DNA of 64,000 nucleotides from CAIWHR01 sp963809965 (GTDB lineage: Bacteria; Pseudomonadota; Gammaproteobacteria; Burkholderiales; Casimicrobiaceae). Position numbers and translations under genes: made by a program. Positions 28,694 through 38,057 of this stretch are shown piece after piece (the first letter of the stretch is position 1; every line of letters begins with the position of its first letter). A model generated the notes under the pieces. That model saw nothing but the letters and a program-made list of their open reading frames with translations. It was not told the origin of the DNA and searched no databases. Location: contig CAWELU010000029.1 in the NCBI GenBank assembly GCA_963809965.1, forward strand, positions 186,001-250,000, written 5' to 3'.

Positions 28694-29914
28694 TCAAGCA
28701 GCGCGCGTGAAATACGGCCGCGTCTCGAACACCGACCGCGCGAACCCCCCGTCGGTCGAGGTGAGACTGCGCTTGAGCACGAAATCGAACAGCAAGACAT
28801 TGTAGTCCCTGATTTCGCGCAGCGTCTCGACCGCGGCGGTATCGAGCAGTTGGCGCTCGACGAGTCCCGGCAGGGACACCAGCGGCAGCACCCCCGGCAA
28901 CGGGTAATCCGAGCCGTTCAGCAAACGGCCGTGCCAATCGCGGCGCGCGAGCAGCGTCGCGACAACGTCCATCCGGTTGCCCAGCGTGACGGCCGAGATG
29001 TCCCCGACCAGATTCGCGCGATAACGCGTCTCGTCCATCAGTCGCGCGAACAGATCGAAATTCGGAACCATCGGCGCGCCTTCATGGTCGAGGTCCCGCC
29101 CGCTGCCCAACGATGCGCAATGCGCGACCACCACGCGCACTCCCGCATCGAGCGGGCGTCGCAGCCGTAGCGGGTTGCCGAGGTGCTCGCCGAAGCCATG
29201 CACCGCGCGCTCGTCGCCGGCATGGGAAATGAGCGGCATCTTGAGCGCGGCAAGCTTCACATAGAAACGGTCGCAGCGCGCGTCCGCGGGATCGATGCCC
29301 TGCGCGGACGGAAGCCACTTGACGGCACGGGCGCCCGCTGCGGCCGCGGCGTCGAGGCGATCGAGCGCACGCGGATCGTACGGATGAATCGAGGCTGCCC
29401 ATTCGAAGGTCGCGGGATGGCGCGCCGCAAGCGCGGCGACGTAGTCATCGGGCACATGGAACGTCGAGCGCTCCGGCACCGGCGTTCCGGCCTCGTCCCG
29501 CGCCCAGTCGAACGCGAGGAGAAGGACGCGAAAACCGGCGGGCATGGCCTCGCACTGATCGAGCAGGCGATCGACGACGGTCAGGTCGATCTTGCCGGGA
29601 TCGCTGTGCGCGCAGCCGGCATTGAGATAGAAAAGGCGCTGCAGATACTGTTGCGGCTGCCAGATGCGCTCCATCTGCGGACTGACCCAGACGCCGCTGC
29701 CGGAGTCGCCGTTGCCGAACACGTGGCAATGCGTGTCCAACACGTTTGCCGGATCGACGTCCCGCCACGCCGCCAGGACGAGCGGGTGGTCGCGCAGGCG
29801 CGCCGGTGGCTGGGCGTGACACGCATTGAGCAGCCCATGCTGCAGCGAATACTCGCAGCCCGTTGCCAGCAGACCGGCCGCTGCGCCCAACCCCAGGAGG
29901 CGGCGCCGGTTCAT
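28694..29914 (-). CDS. Amidohydrolase-2 family metal hydrolase, lipoprotein
   Basis: 406 residues, intact. The N-terminus MNRRRLLGLGAAAGLLATGC is a twin-Arg-like lipoprotein signal ending in a lipobox Cys at residue 19. The TIM-barrel hydrolase has DTHCHVFG (first HxH metal motif), KWLPSAQGIDP (Lys of the second strand), LISHAGDE, VVVAHCAS and a late NGSDYP (metal Asp), the layout of the amidohydrolase_2 clan that includes decarboxylases. Secreted or membrane-anchored members of this clan are poorly known. It is divergent from the urease operon with 194 bp between them. Confidence 0.8.
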   Translation of the reverse strand: MNRRRLLGLGAAAGLLATGCEYSLQHGLLNACHAQPPARLRDHPLVLAAWRDVDPANVLDTHCHVFGNGDSGSGVWVSPQMERIWQPQQYLQRLFYLNAGCAHSDPGKIDLTVVDRLLDQCEAMPAGFRVLLLAFDWARDEAGTPVPERSTFHVPDDYVAALAARHPATFEWAASIHPYDPRALDRLDAAAAAGARAVKWLPSAQGIDPADARCDRFYVKLAALKMPLISHAGDERAVHGFGEHLGNPLRLRRPLDAGVRVVVAHCASLGSGRDLDHEGAPMVPNFDLFARLMDETRYRANLVGDISAVTLGNRMDVVATLLARRDWHGRLLNGSDYPLPGVLPLVSLPGLVERQLLDTAAVETLREIRDYNVLLFDFVLKRSLTSTDGGFARSVFETRPYFTRAA

Positions 29915-30108
29915 GAAACGCGGTGCGATTTTCCGCTCGTGACTTGCCAGAATGGAGATTTCGGGGCGGTGCGCGTCGGCGCGGCAGTCTTGGGCAGGTA
30001 TGCTACCAAAGTTCGCGCGAACGATACGTGTCGCCTTGCGCGAATACCCCTGCCAACGTATGCTTTTTCCGGATGGCGACGTGATTCGAACGCCGCGCGG
30101 AGATCGAA

Positions 30109-30411
30109 ATGCAGCTCACACCGAGGGAATTCGACAAGCTCCTCATCCACATGCTGGCCGACGTGGCATTGAAGCGCAAGGCGAAGGGATTGAAGCTCAA
30201 TTATCCGGAGGCCGTCGCCATTATCTCCGCCGCCGCACTCGAAGGTGCGCGTGCCGGCATGACCATCGAGGAGACGGCAAAGGAAGCGCGCGCTGTCCTC
30301 ACCAAGGACGACGTGATGGACGGCGTCGCGGACCTCATTCCGATGGTGCAGGTCGAGGCGGTGTTCACGGATGGCAGCCGTCTCGTGACGGTGCACACGC
30401 CGATTCAGTAA
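30109..30411 (+). CDS. ureA: Urease subunit gamma
   Basis: 100 residues, the standard length. MQLTPREFDKLLIHMLADVA, KLNYPEAVAIISAAALEGAR and VEAVFTDGSRLVTVHTPI are conserved along the whole protein. It is the first gene of ureABCEFGD. With UreB and UreC it forms the nickel enzyme that hydrolyses urea to ammonia and carbamate/bicarbonate. Confidence 0.97.
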   Translation: MQLTPREFDKLLIHMLADVALKRKAKGLKLNYPEAVAIISAAALEGARAGMTIEETAKEARAVLTKDDVMDGVADLIPMVQVEAVFTDGSRLVTVHTPIQ

Positions 30412-30435
30412 CGCGCACCAAGAAGGGGCGAGACC

Positions 30436-30885
30436 ATGGCCGCAGTCAACGCGGGACCCACCGTTGCCGCCGATGCCGATCCGGCGACGACGCACGTTGC
30501 CCTCGGCGGCTATGTGTGCAGTCCGAAGGCGATTGCCTTCCACGAGCATCTGCCGGTGACCAGGCTCACCGTGCGCAATACCGGCGACCGCCCGATTCAG
30601 GTGGGCTCGCACTTCCATTTCTTCGAGGTCAATCGCGCGCTGGAGTTCGACCGCGCTGCGGCCTTCGGACAGCATCTCAATATCCCGGCGTCCACGGCGC
30701 TGCGCTTCGAGCCCGGCGACGAGCGCGAGGTCAGGCTGGTGCCCTACGGCGGCAAGCGCTGCGCCTACGGCTTCAACAACCTGGTCGACGGACCGACGGC
30801 CGGCGAGTCCGCCGGTTCCCAGAAGGCGAAGGCTCTGGCACTTGCGGCACAGCGAGGATTCCGCGGCGCGTCCGCGAAGCCTTGA
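30436..30885 (+). CDS. ureB: Urease subunit beta
   Basis: 149 residues, longer than the usual 100-110 because of an N-terminal addition of about 20 residues and a C-terminal tail (QKAKALALAAQRGFRGASAK). The core LTVRNTGDRPIQVGSHFHFF and ALRFEPGDEREVRLVPYGGK is typical. It starts 24 bp after ureA behind a GAAGGGGCGAG stretch. Confidence 0.95.
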   Translation: MAAVNAGPTVAADADPATTHVALGGYVCSPKAIAFHEHLPVTRLTVRNTGDRPIQVGSHFHFFEVNRALEFDRAAAFGQHLNIPASTALRFEPGDEREVRLVPYGGKRCAYGFNNLVDGPTAGESAGSQKAKALALAAQRGFRGASAKP

Positions 30886-30942
30886 GCCCGGCGCGCGCGC
30901 CGCCCCGGTCCATCGCACCGCTTCTCCGGACAGAGAGATCCG

Positions 30943-32664
30943 ATGACAACGATTTCGCGCAACGAATACGTCGGCCTGTTCGGCCCCACGACCGGCGACC
31001 GCATCCGCCTGGGCGACACGGGGTTGTTCGTCGAGATCGAGCGTGACCTGCGCGGGGCGCCGGGCGACGAGATCGTGTTCGGCGGAGGCAAGAGCATGCG
31101 CGAAGGCATGGGGATGGACAACCAGCTGACGCGGAACGCCGGTGCTCCCGACCTCGTGATCACCAACGTCACGATCATCGACGCCGTGCTGGGCGTCGTG
31201 AAGGCGGACGTCGGCGTCAAGGACGGGCGCATCTGCGGCATCGGCAAGGCCGGCAATCCGCAGACGATGGACGGTGTCACTCCGGGGCTGGAGTGCGGGC
31301 TGGCCACCGATGCCATTGTGGGTTCGCACCTCATCCTGACGGCCGCCGGGATCGACTCGCACATCCACTTCATCTCGCCGCAGCAGGTGCATGCGGCGCT
31401 CTCCAACGGCACGACCACACTGATCGGCGGCGGTACCGGTCCTTCCGACGGCTCCAACGCGACGACGGTTACGCCAGGCCCCGGCAACATCGCGACGATG
31501 CTCCGAGCGTTCGAGGGTTGGCCTGTCAACGTGGGCATCCTCGGGAAAGGCCACGGGCATGGGAAGGCGGCGCTGGTCGAGCAGATCGAGGCCGGCGCGG
31601 TCGGCCTGAAGTGCCACGAGGACTGGGGCACGACGCCCGCGGTGTTGCGCTCGGCGCTCACCGTGGCCGACGAGATGGACGTGCAGGTGTGCATGCACAC
31701 CGATACGCTCAACGAGTCGGGCTTCGTCGAGGACACGATCGCGGCGTTCGAGGGCCGCACCATCCACTCGTTTCACACCGAGGGATCCGGGGGCGGCCAT
31801 GCGCCGGACATCATCAAGGTGGCGGGCCTGCCCAACGTCCTGCCCTCCTCGACCAATCCGACGCTCCCCTACGGCATCAATTCGCAGGCGGAGCTCTACG
31901 ACATGATCATGGTGTGCCACCACCTCTCGCCCGACATCCCGTCGGACGTGGCGTTCGCCGAAAGCCGCATCCGCGCGGAGACGATCGCGGCCGAGAATGT
32001 GCTGCACGATCTCGGCGTGATCTCGATGTTCTCGAGCGATGCGCAGGCGATGGGGCGCGTCGGCGAGTGCTGGCTGCGCACGATCCAGACGGCCGACGCG
32101 ATGAAGACCGGGCGCGGCAAGCTGCCGGAAGACGCGCCGGGCAACGACAACTTCCGTGTCCTGCGCTATGTCGCGAAGATAACGATCAATCCGGCGATCG
32201 CGCACGGCATCTCGCACGTGCTGGGCTCGGTCGAGGTCGGCAAGATGGCGGACCTGGTGCTGTGGGAACCGGCGTTCTTCGGCGCCAAGCCGAAGCTCGT
32301 GATCAAGAACGGCGTCATCAGCTGGGCCGTGATGGGCGACCCCAATGCGTCGCTGCCGACGCCGCAGCCGACCTACTATCGTCCGATGTTCGGCACGCTG
32401 GGGCTCGCCCTGCCCGCCACCTGCGTGACGTTCGTGTCGCAGGCCGCGCACGACGCCGGGATTCGCGAGCGCCTCGGCCTGCAGCGGCAGGTGATGGCCG
32501 TGCGCAATACGCGAAAGATCGGCAAGCGCGACATGGTCCGCAACTCCGGGACTCCGAAGATCGAAGTTTCGCCGGAGACCTTCGCGGTCACCGTCGACGG
32601 CGTGCACGCCACCGTAGAGCCTTTGCGGACGATCGCGCTCAACCAGAAATACTTTTTCAGCTGA
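30943..32664 (+). CDS. ureC: Urease subunit alpha (nickel catalytic subunit)
   Basis: 573 residues, full length. GIDSHIHFISPQQ gives the first two nickel His; VGLKCHEDWG gives the Lys that becomes carbamylated to bridge the nickels (the usual I is a C here); CMHTDTLNESGF and SFHTEGSGGGHAPD give further metal and substrate His; MVCHHLSPDIPSDVAFAESR is the mobile flap with its Cys and His; SSDAQAMGR has the metal Asp. All catalytic residues are intact, so the enzyme should be active once nickel is inserted. Confidence 0.97.
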   Translation: MTTISRNEYVGLFGPTTGDRIRLGDTGLFVEIERDLRGAPGDEIVFGGGKSMREGMGMDNQLTRNAGAPDLVITNVTIIDAVLGVVKADVGVKDGRICGIGKAGNPQTMDGVTPGLECGLATDAIVGSHLILTAAGIDSHIHFISPQQVHAALSNGTTTLIGGGTGPSDGSNATTVTPGPGNIATMLRAFEGWPVNVGILGKGHGHGKAALVEQIEAGAVGLKCHEDWGTTPAVLRSALTVADEMDVQVCMHTDTLNESGFVEDTIAAFEGRTIHSFHTEGSGGGHAPDIIKVAGLPNVLPSSTNPTLPYGINSQAELYDMIMVCHHLSPDIPSDVAFAESRIRAETIAAENVLHDLGVISMFSSDAQAMGRVGECWLRTIQTADAMKTGRGKLPEDAPGNDNFRVLRYVAKITINPAIAHGISHVLGSVEVGKMADLVLWEPAFFGAKPKLVIKNGVISWAVMGDPNASLPTPQPTYYRPMFGTLGLALPATCVTFVSQAAHDAGIRERLGLQRQVMAVRNTRKIGKRDMVRNSGTPKIEVSPETFAVTVDGVHATVEPLRTIALNQKYFFS

Positions 32665-32674
32665 CCGGCGCGCC

Positions 32675-33331
32675 GTGATCCTCATCGAAACCGTCCTCGG
32701 CAACGCCGCCGACCCGGAATGGGCGGCGCGGCTGGCTGCGGGCACCGTGGACCCGCTTGCGCTCGACCACTGGGAAGCGCAGAAGAATCGCTTCCGCAAG
32801 AAGACCGCAGCCGGCGTCGAGATCGCGGTTTCGCTCGATCGCGGCGCTTTTCTGCGCAACGGCGACGTGTTGCTCTGGGACGCCGCGATGCAGCGCGCCG
32901 TCGTGGCCAGCATCAGCCTGCGCGACGTGATGGTCATCCATCTCGACGAACTGGCCGCGCTCGACCCTCAGATCGCGATGCGCACCTGCGTGGAGCTGGG
33001 CCATGCGCTCGGCAACCAGCACTGGCCGGCGCTGGTGAAGGGCACGCAGGTCTTTGTGCCCCTGACCGTGGACCGCAAGGTCATGGCATCGGTGATGAAC
33101 ACGCACCGCTTCGAGGGAATTCGCTACGAGTTCGTGCCGGGGAGCGAGGTCGTGCCTTATCTCGCGCCGCACGAGTCGCGCCGGCTGTTCGGCGGCGCGG
33201 AGGGGCCGGTGCATACGCACACGCACGAGCGCTACGTGGCGATCGACGCCGAAACCGGACGCGCCCATGGGCGCACACCGATACGCGCATTCGCGCATCC
33301 TCCGCGCGGCGACGCAGAGACACCTCGATGA
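32675..33331 (+). CDS. ureE: Urease nickel chaperone UreE
   Basis: 218 residues starting at a GTG 8 bp after ureC. The UreE peptide-binding and metal domain includes HALGNQHWPALVKGTQVFVP (with the conserved metal His) and MNTHRFEGIRYEFVPGSEVV. The tail has a short GPVHTHTHERY cluster rather than a long poly-His end. It delivers nickel to UreG. The stop overlaps the ureF start (ATGA). Confidence 0.93.
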   Translation: MILIETVLGNAADPEWAARLAAGTVDPLALDHWEAQKNRFRKKTAAGVEIAVSLDRGAFLRNGDVLLWDAAMQRAVVASISLRDVMVIHLDELAALDPQIAMRTCVELGHALGNQHWPALVKGTQVFVPLTVDRKVMASVMNTHRFEGIRYEFVPGSEVVPYLAPHESRRLFGGAEGPVHTHTHERYVAIDAETGRAHGRTPIRAFAHPPRGDAETPR

Positions 33332-34044
33332 CGTCCGGCAACGGCACCGCGGAGCCGGTCGCCGCGGCGCGACTTGCGCGTCTGTTGCAGTTCGGCGATT
33401 CGATGCTGCCGATCGGCGGCTTCGCCTTTTCCGGCGGGCTGGAATCGGCGATCCAGAAGCGGGTGGTCACCGGCGCCGACACGCTGCTCGCCTTCGCGCG
33501 CACGGCGTTGGCGCAGGCGGCGCGCGGCGACGGCATCGCCCTCGTCTGCGCGCATCGTGCCGCAAGCGCGCCCGATCTGGCGGAGCTCGTGCGCATCGAC
33601 GAGCTTGTCCTTGCGCGAAAGTTGTCCGGCGAAACGCGGACGATGTCGGTGCGCATGGGGAAGAAGCTCACCGAATTGGGGACGCAGGTGACCGGCGCGC
33701 CACTGGTGGAGGCGTGGCGCGCGCGCATCGAGGGCGGCACAACGCCGGGCTGCTTTCCGGTCGCGCTGGCGGTGAGCTTCGCGGCGCAGGACCTTCCTGC
33801 CCGCGATGCGTTCGTCGTCCACCAGTACGGCCTGGCCGCCACGATCCTTGGCGCGGCGCTGCGGCTGATGAAGATCGGCCACTTCGAGACGCAGAAGATG
33901 CTGTTCGAGCTCAACCGCGAGGTGGATGCGGCCTATCGCCGTGCCGCCGCGGCGCGCTTGTCCGACATGGCGGGCTACGCGCCGATGATGGAGATTCTGG
34001 CCGCCGTCCACGTCAAGGCGCACGTGCGCCTGTTCATGAATTAG
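33328..34044 (+). CDS. ureF: Urease accessory protein UreF
   Basis: 238 residues. LLQFGDSMLPIGGFAFSGGL is the family N-terminal motif; YGLAATILGAALRLMKIGHF and EILAAVHVKAHVRLFMN complete the all-helical fold. It acts in the UreD-UreF-UreG activation complex as the element that gates UreG GTPase. The ATG overlaps the ureE stop. Confidence 0.95.
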   Translation: MTSGNGTAEPVAAARLARLLQFGDSMLPIGGFAFSGGLESAIQKRVVTGADTLLAFARTALAQAARGDGIALVCAHRAASAPDLAELVRIDELVLARKLSGETRTMSVRMGKKLTELGTQVTGAPLVEAWRARIEGGTTPGCFPVALAVSFAAQDLPARDAFVVHQYGLAATILGAALRLMKIGHFETQKMLFELNREVDAAYRRAAAARLSDMAGYAPMMEILAAVHVKAHVRLFMN

Positions 34045-34046
34045 CG

Positions 34047-34703
34047 ATGCCTCCCAAGTCGAAGAAGAAGATCACCAGGATCGGCGTGGGCGGGCCGGTC
34101 GGATCCGGCAAGACGGCGATCGTGGAGGCCATCACGCCGCGGCTGCTCGAGATGGGCATCAAGGTGCTGATCATCACCAACGATGTCGTGACCACCGAGG
34201 ACGCGAAGCATGTCCAGCGGACGTTGAAGGGCATCCTGCTCGAGGAGCGGATCCTCGGCGTGGAAACCGGTGCCTGCCCGCACACTGCGGTCCGCGAGGA
34301 CCCCAGCATGAACCTGGCGGCGGTCGAGGACATGGAAGCGCGCTTTCCCGACGGGGACGTGGTGCTGATCGAGAGCGGCGGCGACAACCTGACGCTGACG
34401 TTCTCGCCGGCGCTGGTCGATTTCTTCATCTACGTGATCGACGTCGCCGCGGGCGACAAGATTCCGCGCAAGAACGGTCCCGGCATCACGCAATCGGACA
34501 TCCTCGTCATCAACAAGACCGACCTGGCCCCCCATGTCGGCGCGAGCCTCGACGTGATGGCGCACGACTCGAAGCTGATGCGCGGCGACAAGCCATTCCT
34601 GTTCACCAATTGCAAGACCGGCGAGGGTATTCCGGCGCTGGTCGAGCTGATCCGCAACGACCTGCTGTTCGACATGACGCTGCCGGTTCAAGGGCTCGCA
34701 TGA
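34047..34703 (+). CDS. ureG: Urease activation GTPase UreG
   Basis: 218 residues. P-loop GVGGPVGSGKTAIVEAITPR, the metal-binding CPH motif in GVETGACPHTAVREDPSMNL, the ESGGDNLTLTFSPAL switch and NKTDLAPHVGASL (G4) are intact. The N-terminus is short and basic (MPPKSKKK) without His. It starts 2 bp after ureF; its stop overlaps the ureD start. Confidence 0.97.
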   Translation: MPPKSKKKITRIGVGGPVGSGKTAIVEAITPRLLEMGIKVLIITNDVVTTEDAKHVQRTLKGILLEERILGVETGACPHTAVREDPSMNLAAVEDMEARFPDGDVVLIESGGDNLTLTFSPALVDFFIYVIDVAAGDKIPRKNGPGITQSDILVINKTDLAPHVGASLDVMAHDSKLMRGDKPFLFTNCKTGEGIPALVELIRNDLLFDMTLPVQGLA

Positions 34704-35665
34704 TGGGAGGTGTAGAGGGAGCGACGTCGCCGGCACCGCAGGACGCGGGTGACGCCCTCGCCCTGCCCGGCCCCGAATTCGCGGCATTCCAGGACGAGCC
34801 GCGGCAGATGAGAAGCGGCGCCGTCGGCAAGGCCGGCTTCCTGCGCCTTGGCTTCGAGCGTCGCGGCGGCCGCACCATTCTGGCGGAGCTCGAGTCGCGC
34901 GCACCGTATCATGCGCAGCGCGCGCTGCACTGCGACCCTGACATGCCCGACCTCGCGTGGCTGTTCGTGATCACCACGTCGGGCTGTGTGCTGCAGGGCG
35001 ATCGCCTCGGCCTGGATGTCTCGCTGGGGCCCGGCGCCCGGGCACACGTGACGACGCAGTCGGCGACCAAGGTGCACGCGATGGATGCGAACTATGCGTT
35101 GCTGACGCAGGCCATCACCCTCGACGAGGGCGCGTACCTCGAATTCCTGCCGGATCCGCTGATCCCGCATCGCCGCGCGCGGCTTGCGAGCGAGACCGCG
35201 ATCACGATCGCGCGGTCCGCGACGCTGCTGTATTCGGAGATCGTCCAGCCGGGGCGCAAGCACCATCATCCGGACGAGTGCTTCGGCGCGACCGTGCTGT
35301 CGCTGGCGGTCACCGCCGCGCGTCCGGAGGGGCGCATGCTCTTCAGCGAACGGCTCGTGGTCGAACCGCAGTCGAGCCCCATGCGGCAGACGGGCGTGAT
35401 GGACTCGTTCGATGTCTTCGGCAACGTGATCCTGTGCACGCCGAAGGAGCACGCGGACCGAATCCACGAGCTCGTTACGGCCGAGGTCGACCTCGCGCAG
35501 GGTGTGGCGTACGGCGCCTGTCGGCTGCCCAACGACGCCGGGCTGATCTTCAAGGTCCTCGGACGCGAGACGGCGCAGGTAAAGGCGAAAGTGCGCGAGT
35601 TCTGGGAAATCGTGCGCAGGGAGGTCGTCGGTGCGGGTGTCCCGGCGCCTTTCCTGTGGCGGTGA
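34700..35665 (+). CDS. ureD: Urease accessory protein UreD (UreH)
   Basis: 321 residues. The core GKAGFLRLGFERRGGRTILA, TTSGCVLQGDRLGLDVSLGP, HVTTQSATKVHAMD and LPDPLIPHRRARLASET motifs are conserved. The first ATG (34700) overlaps the ureG stop. UreD scaffolds nickel and bicarbonate delivery to UreC. In most betaproteobacteria ureD is the first gene of the cluster, but here it is last. Confidence 0.95.
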   Translation: MMGGVEGATSPAPQDAGDALALPGPEFAAFQDEPRQMRSGAVGKAGFLRLGFERRGGRTILAELESRAPYHAQRALHCDPDMPDLAWLFVITTSGCVLQGDRLGLDVSLGPGARAHVTTQSATKVHAMDANYALLTQAITLDEGAYLEFLPDPLIPHRRARLASETAITIARSATLLYSEIVQPGRKHHHPDECFGATVLSLAVTAARPEGRMLFSERLVVEPQSSPMRQTGVMDSFDVFGNVILCTPKEHADRIHELVTAEVDLAQGVAYGACRLPNDAGLIFKVLGRETAQVKAKVREFWEIVRREVVGAGVPAPFLWR

Positions 35666-35837
35666 ACGGCGCGCGCAAGCGACAACCGGCAAAGCACACT
35701 CCGCTCCCGCTCCCCCTTGTATTTCCGGAGCGGCCAGTGGAAGCTAATGCCGTGACGGCCGTTGCGTGCGACCCGCTTGAGACCGCAGTGCAGCGTGCGG
35801 CGAGATTGCGGTCACTCGCAATGAAAGGGTGTGAATC

Positions 35838-36263
35838 ATGAAGAATTCGAAACCAGTGCTTGCTTCCTTCGTCACCGCTGCGGCAATCCTCGGCGTCGTC
35901 GCATGCAGCACGGCCCAGGTTGCGCGGACCCTGCCTGCGGGAGCGCCCGTTCCCTGCAATCCCGGCATTTGCACAATCAATGTCACGGTTGCGAGCTGCG
36001 GAACAGCAGGCGGGATCACGGTCGACAAGCCCTTTGTAAGCGTTGCCGGTCCGCAGAACATGCGGTGGAACATAGTCACCCCCGGGTTCGTCTTCGCGGC
36101 GAACGGGATCGAGTTCGATCCGCCCAATTCGCAATTCCAGGTTCAGAACAGCCCCGATCCCGCCGAGTTCAGAATCCACAACCAGCGGTCGCAGTCCGGC
36201 GACTTCTATTACTTCATCAATGTGCAGGGTTGCCTGCGCGCCGACCCGTGGATCCGCAATTGA
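35838..36263 (+). CDS. Putative lipoprotein, unknown
   Basis: 141 residues, MKNSKPVLASFVTAAAILGV followed by VACS, a lipoprotein signal with Cys around residue 23. The mature part has four more Cys (NPGICTINV, ASCGTAG, QGCLRAD) and Pro/Asn-rich beta-type sequence with FQVQNSPDPAEFRIHNQRSQ. No known family recognised. No partner genes in tight linkage. Confidence 0.65.
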   Translation: MKNSKPVLASFVTAAAILGVVACSTAQVARTLPAGAPVPCNPGICTINVTVASCGTAGGITVDKPFVSVAGPQNMRWNIVTPGFVFAANGIEFDPPNSQFQVQNSPDPAEFRIHNQRSQSGDFYYFINVQGCLRADPWIRN

Positions 36264-36289
36264 TGTCCGGAGACGCGGACCTCCGACCA

Positions 36290-36683
36290 TGAAGCTCGTC
36301 GACAAAATGGCGCTCGTCGCCGTCTGCTGCTTCAATTCCACCGATCGCAGCTCCCTCGCGCATCAGCGGAACCGCCAGGACGCTACGGGAACCCCCCGGT
36401 GACCGCTTGGGAGCTGACGAGGTAGTCGGGATCCTGGAGCACGTCGTCGATGGCAGTCGCGCGCCGCGTCGGGATCGCCAGTGCGATCGCAGTATCGCGG
36501 CCACGAGGGCCTCGACCACAATTGGCGCGATGCGCCTGCATGGGCTGGGCCGACGTTGGCGAGAGCAGCCAGGTGGATCAGCTCGCCGTCGAAGGTGAAC
36601 ACACTCGCTGCGTTCGCGTGGCGCAACTCGAGCGCCGCGATCGCGATGGCCTCGAATACCGTCGCTGCAGCCGTTGCCATCGT
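36290..36683 (-). pseudogene. GAF-domain remnant
   Basis: On the minus strand MATAAATVFEAIAIAALELR then NAASVFTFDGELIHLAALAN reads like the start of a GAF domain, and in another frame SRSVLAVPLMREGAAIGGIE reads like its end. The two halves need at least one frameshift, and there is neither the usual N-terminal sensor context nor a downstream output domain. I take it as the leftover of a sensor kinase or cyclase. Confidence 0.55.
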
Positions 36684-36716
36684 AGCGCGGCGGTTCGTTC
36701 CGAAAAAGGTAAGAAC

Positions 36717-36959
36717 ATGACTATCGAAGTAATTAACAGCTTTCTTCTGTGGTGCGCGGTCATCAACTACGGAGTATTGCTCGTGTGGTTCCTGGTCTTC
36801 GTGTTCGCGCACGATTGGATTCTTCGCGTGCACGGCAGATGGTTTCGCCTATCCCGTGACCAGTTCGACACGCTTCACTACGCCGGGATGAGCATCTTCA
36901 AGATAGGAATCATTCTTTTCAATCTGGTGCCTTTCGTGGTTCTATCCATGCTCCGCTGA
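36717..36959 (+). CDS. DUF6868-like small membrane protein
   Basis: 80 residues with two hydrophobic helices (NSFLLWCAVINYGVLLVWFL and GIILFNLVPFVVLSML) separated by HDWILRVHGRWFRLSRDQFD. This pattern is that of a small conserved membrane family that I recall as DUF6868; function unknown. The ATG lies behind AAAAAGGTAAG. Confidence 0.75.
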   Translation: MTIEVINSFLLWCAVINYGVLLVWFLVFVFAHDWILRVHGRWFRLSRDQFDTLHYAGMSIFKIGIILFNLVPFVVLSMLR

Positions 36960-37155
36960 GGGTATGCTGCCCTGCCGCCTTCGCTGCTGCGGGCGCGGTG
37001 CAGTTTGCTGCTAGACTCGTTGCCGGGCGACCGCCTTCCGTTCCTCGCCCCCTGGAAGAATCGCAAGCCGCCGCCGGCGCATGCGTCTTGGACATGGTTA
37101 CCCCCACGCGCCCGGTGAGCGGCGCATGGAAGAGCACTGATTGGAGGAGGATGTC

Positions 37156-37641
37156 ATGACGAGTCCATCGAAGCCCTGCAAGGAGTGCGGAAGCGAAGCC
37201 AAGGTCACAATGCTCAGCTCGTTTAGCGGCGAGGAAGGGCCGGTCGCGGTGACGGTGGACGGCATGCCGGCGATGGTCTGCGCCAAGGACCACAAGCGGT
37301 TTCTCTACCCCGAGTTCGTCCCCATGCTGATGGATTTTGTCGCCGACCCCGAAAAGTTCGCGCCACAGCCGCCCGCCGTCAAGCGCGGGCTGATCAAGAA
37401 ACACTATTACTGCAACGGGTGCGACGCCGAGCTGCCCGACGCTTCGGCGACAAAGTCGGAGTGCGCGCTCGATGCAACCTTCAAGAACGCCGCGCCGTTC
37501 AAGATCACGATCCGGGTCGCGCTGTACAGGTGCGAGCAATGCGGGCGCGAGCAGGTGCGTTCCAACGATGAGCTCGCCAGCAGCGCGTTCAAGGCGATAG
37601 CCCACGGGTTCCGTGCGGCGGACATCCACCCCGATCGCTGA
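37156..37641 (+). CDS. Double zinc-ribbon protein, unknown
   Basis: 161 residues with three CxxC knuckles: CKECGSEAKV near the N-terminus, HYYCNGCDAEL in the middle and YRCEQCGREQV near the end, so probably one or two zinc sites. The start ATG 37156 lies behind GGAGGAGGATG. No catalytic motif seen. Function unknown; it stands alone between remnants. Confidence 0.65.
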   Translation: MTSPSKPCKECGSEAKVTMLSSFSGEEGPVAVTVDGMPAMVCAKDHKRFLYPEFVPMLMDFVADPEKFAPQPPAVKRGLIKKHYYCNGCDAELPDASATKSECALDATFKNAAPFKITIRVALYRCEQCGREQVRSNDELASSAFKAIAHGFRAADIHPDR

Positions 37642-37669
37642 CACGCTTCGCGTGCCCCGGAGAAGCTAT

Positions 37670-37805
37670 CCACGGGACGCACCCGTGCGGAACGGCGCAC
37701 CGTCTTGCGATCCAATCGCGACGCGCGGGCGATCTCCGACACCGTTTGCCCCTCGCCGCGCATCCGCCGCATCTGTTCCCATCGTTCTTTCCTGATCACC
37801 GGCAT
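37670..37805 (-). pseudogene. IS21-family IstA N-terminal fragment
   Basis: The first 45 codons read MPVIRKERWEQMRRMRGEGQ and TVSEIARASRLDRKTVRRSA, the helix-turn-helix start of IS21-type transposases. The sequence is cut off after about VRPVDSF and no DDE domain, IstB or terminal repeats are nearby. Confidence 0.6.
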
Positions 37806-38057
37806 CCCACGCCCACCTCGGGCGCGGCGACCCTCTGGCTCGGACGGCGCGGCCGATACCGCGCAGCTGCGCTCTCCCCGGCCCTGCGCTCGACCCCCAT
37901 CCCTGCCCCCTCGGCCCCGCGTTGCGGTGTTGGGGCGCGATCGCGAGCGCTTCGCGACAATCGAGAGACCTCCGATGCAGATCGCTCCGCTTGGAGGTAT
38001 GCTTACGCTTTTTTCTGTTTCTCCTGCACCAAGAAAGACTCCTTCCACCGACCCCGA

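Noticed and set aside
29911..32937. Open frame of about 1000 codons on the minus strand across the urease genes
   Set aside because: It is antisense to intact ureA, ureB and ureC. High GC keeps the opposite frame free of stops, and it shows no protein motif.
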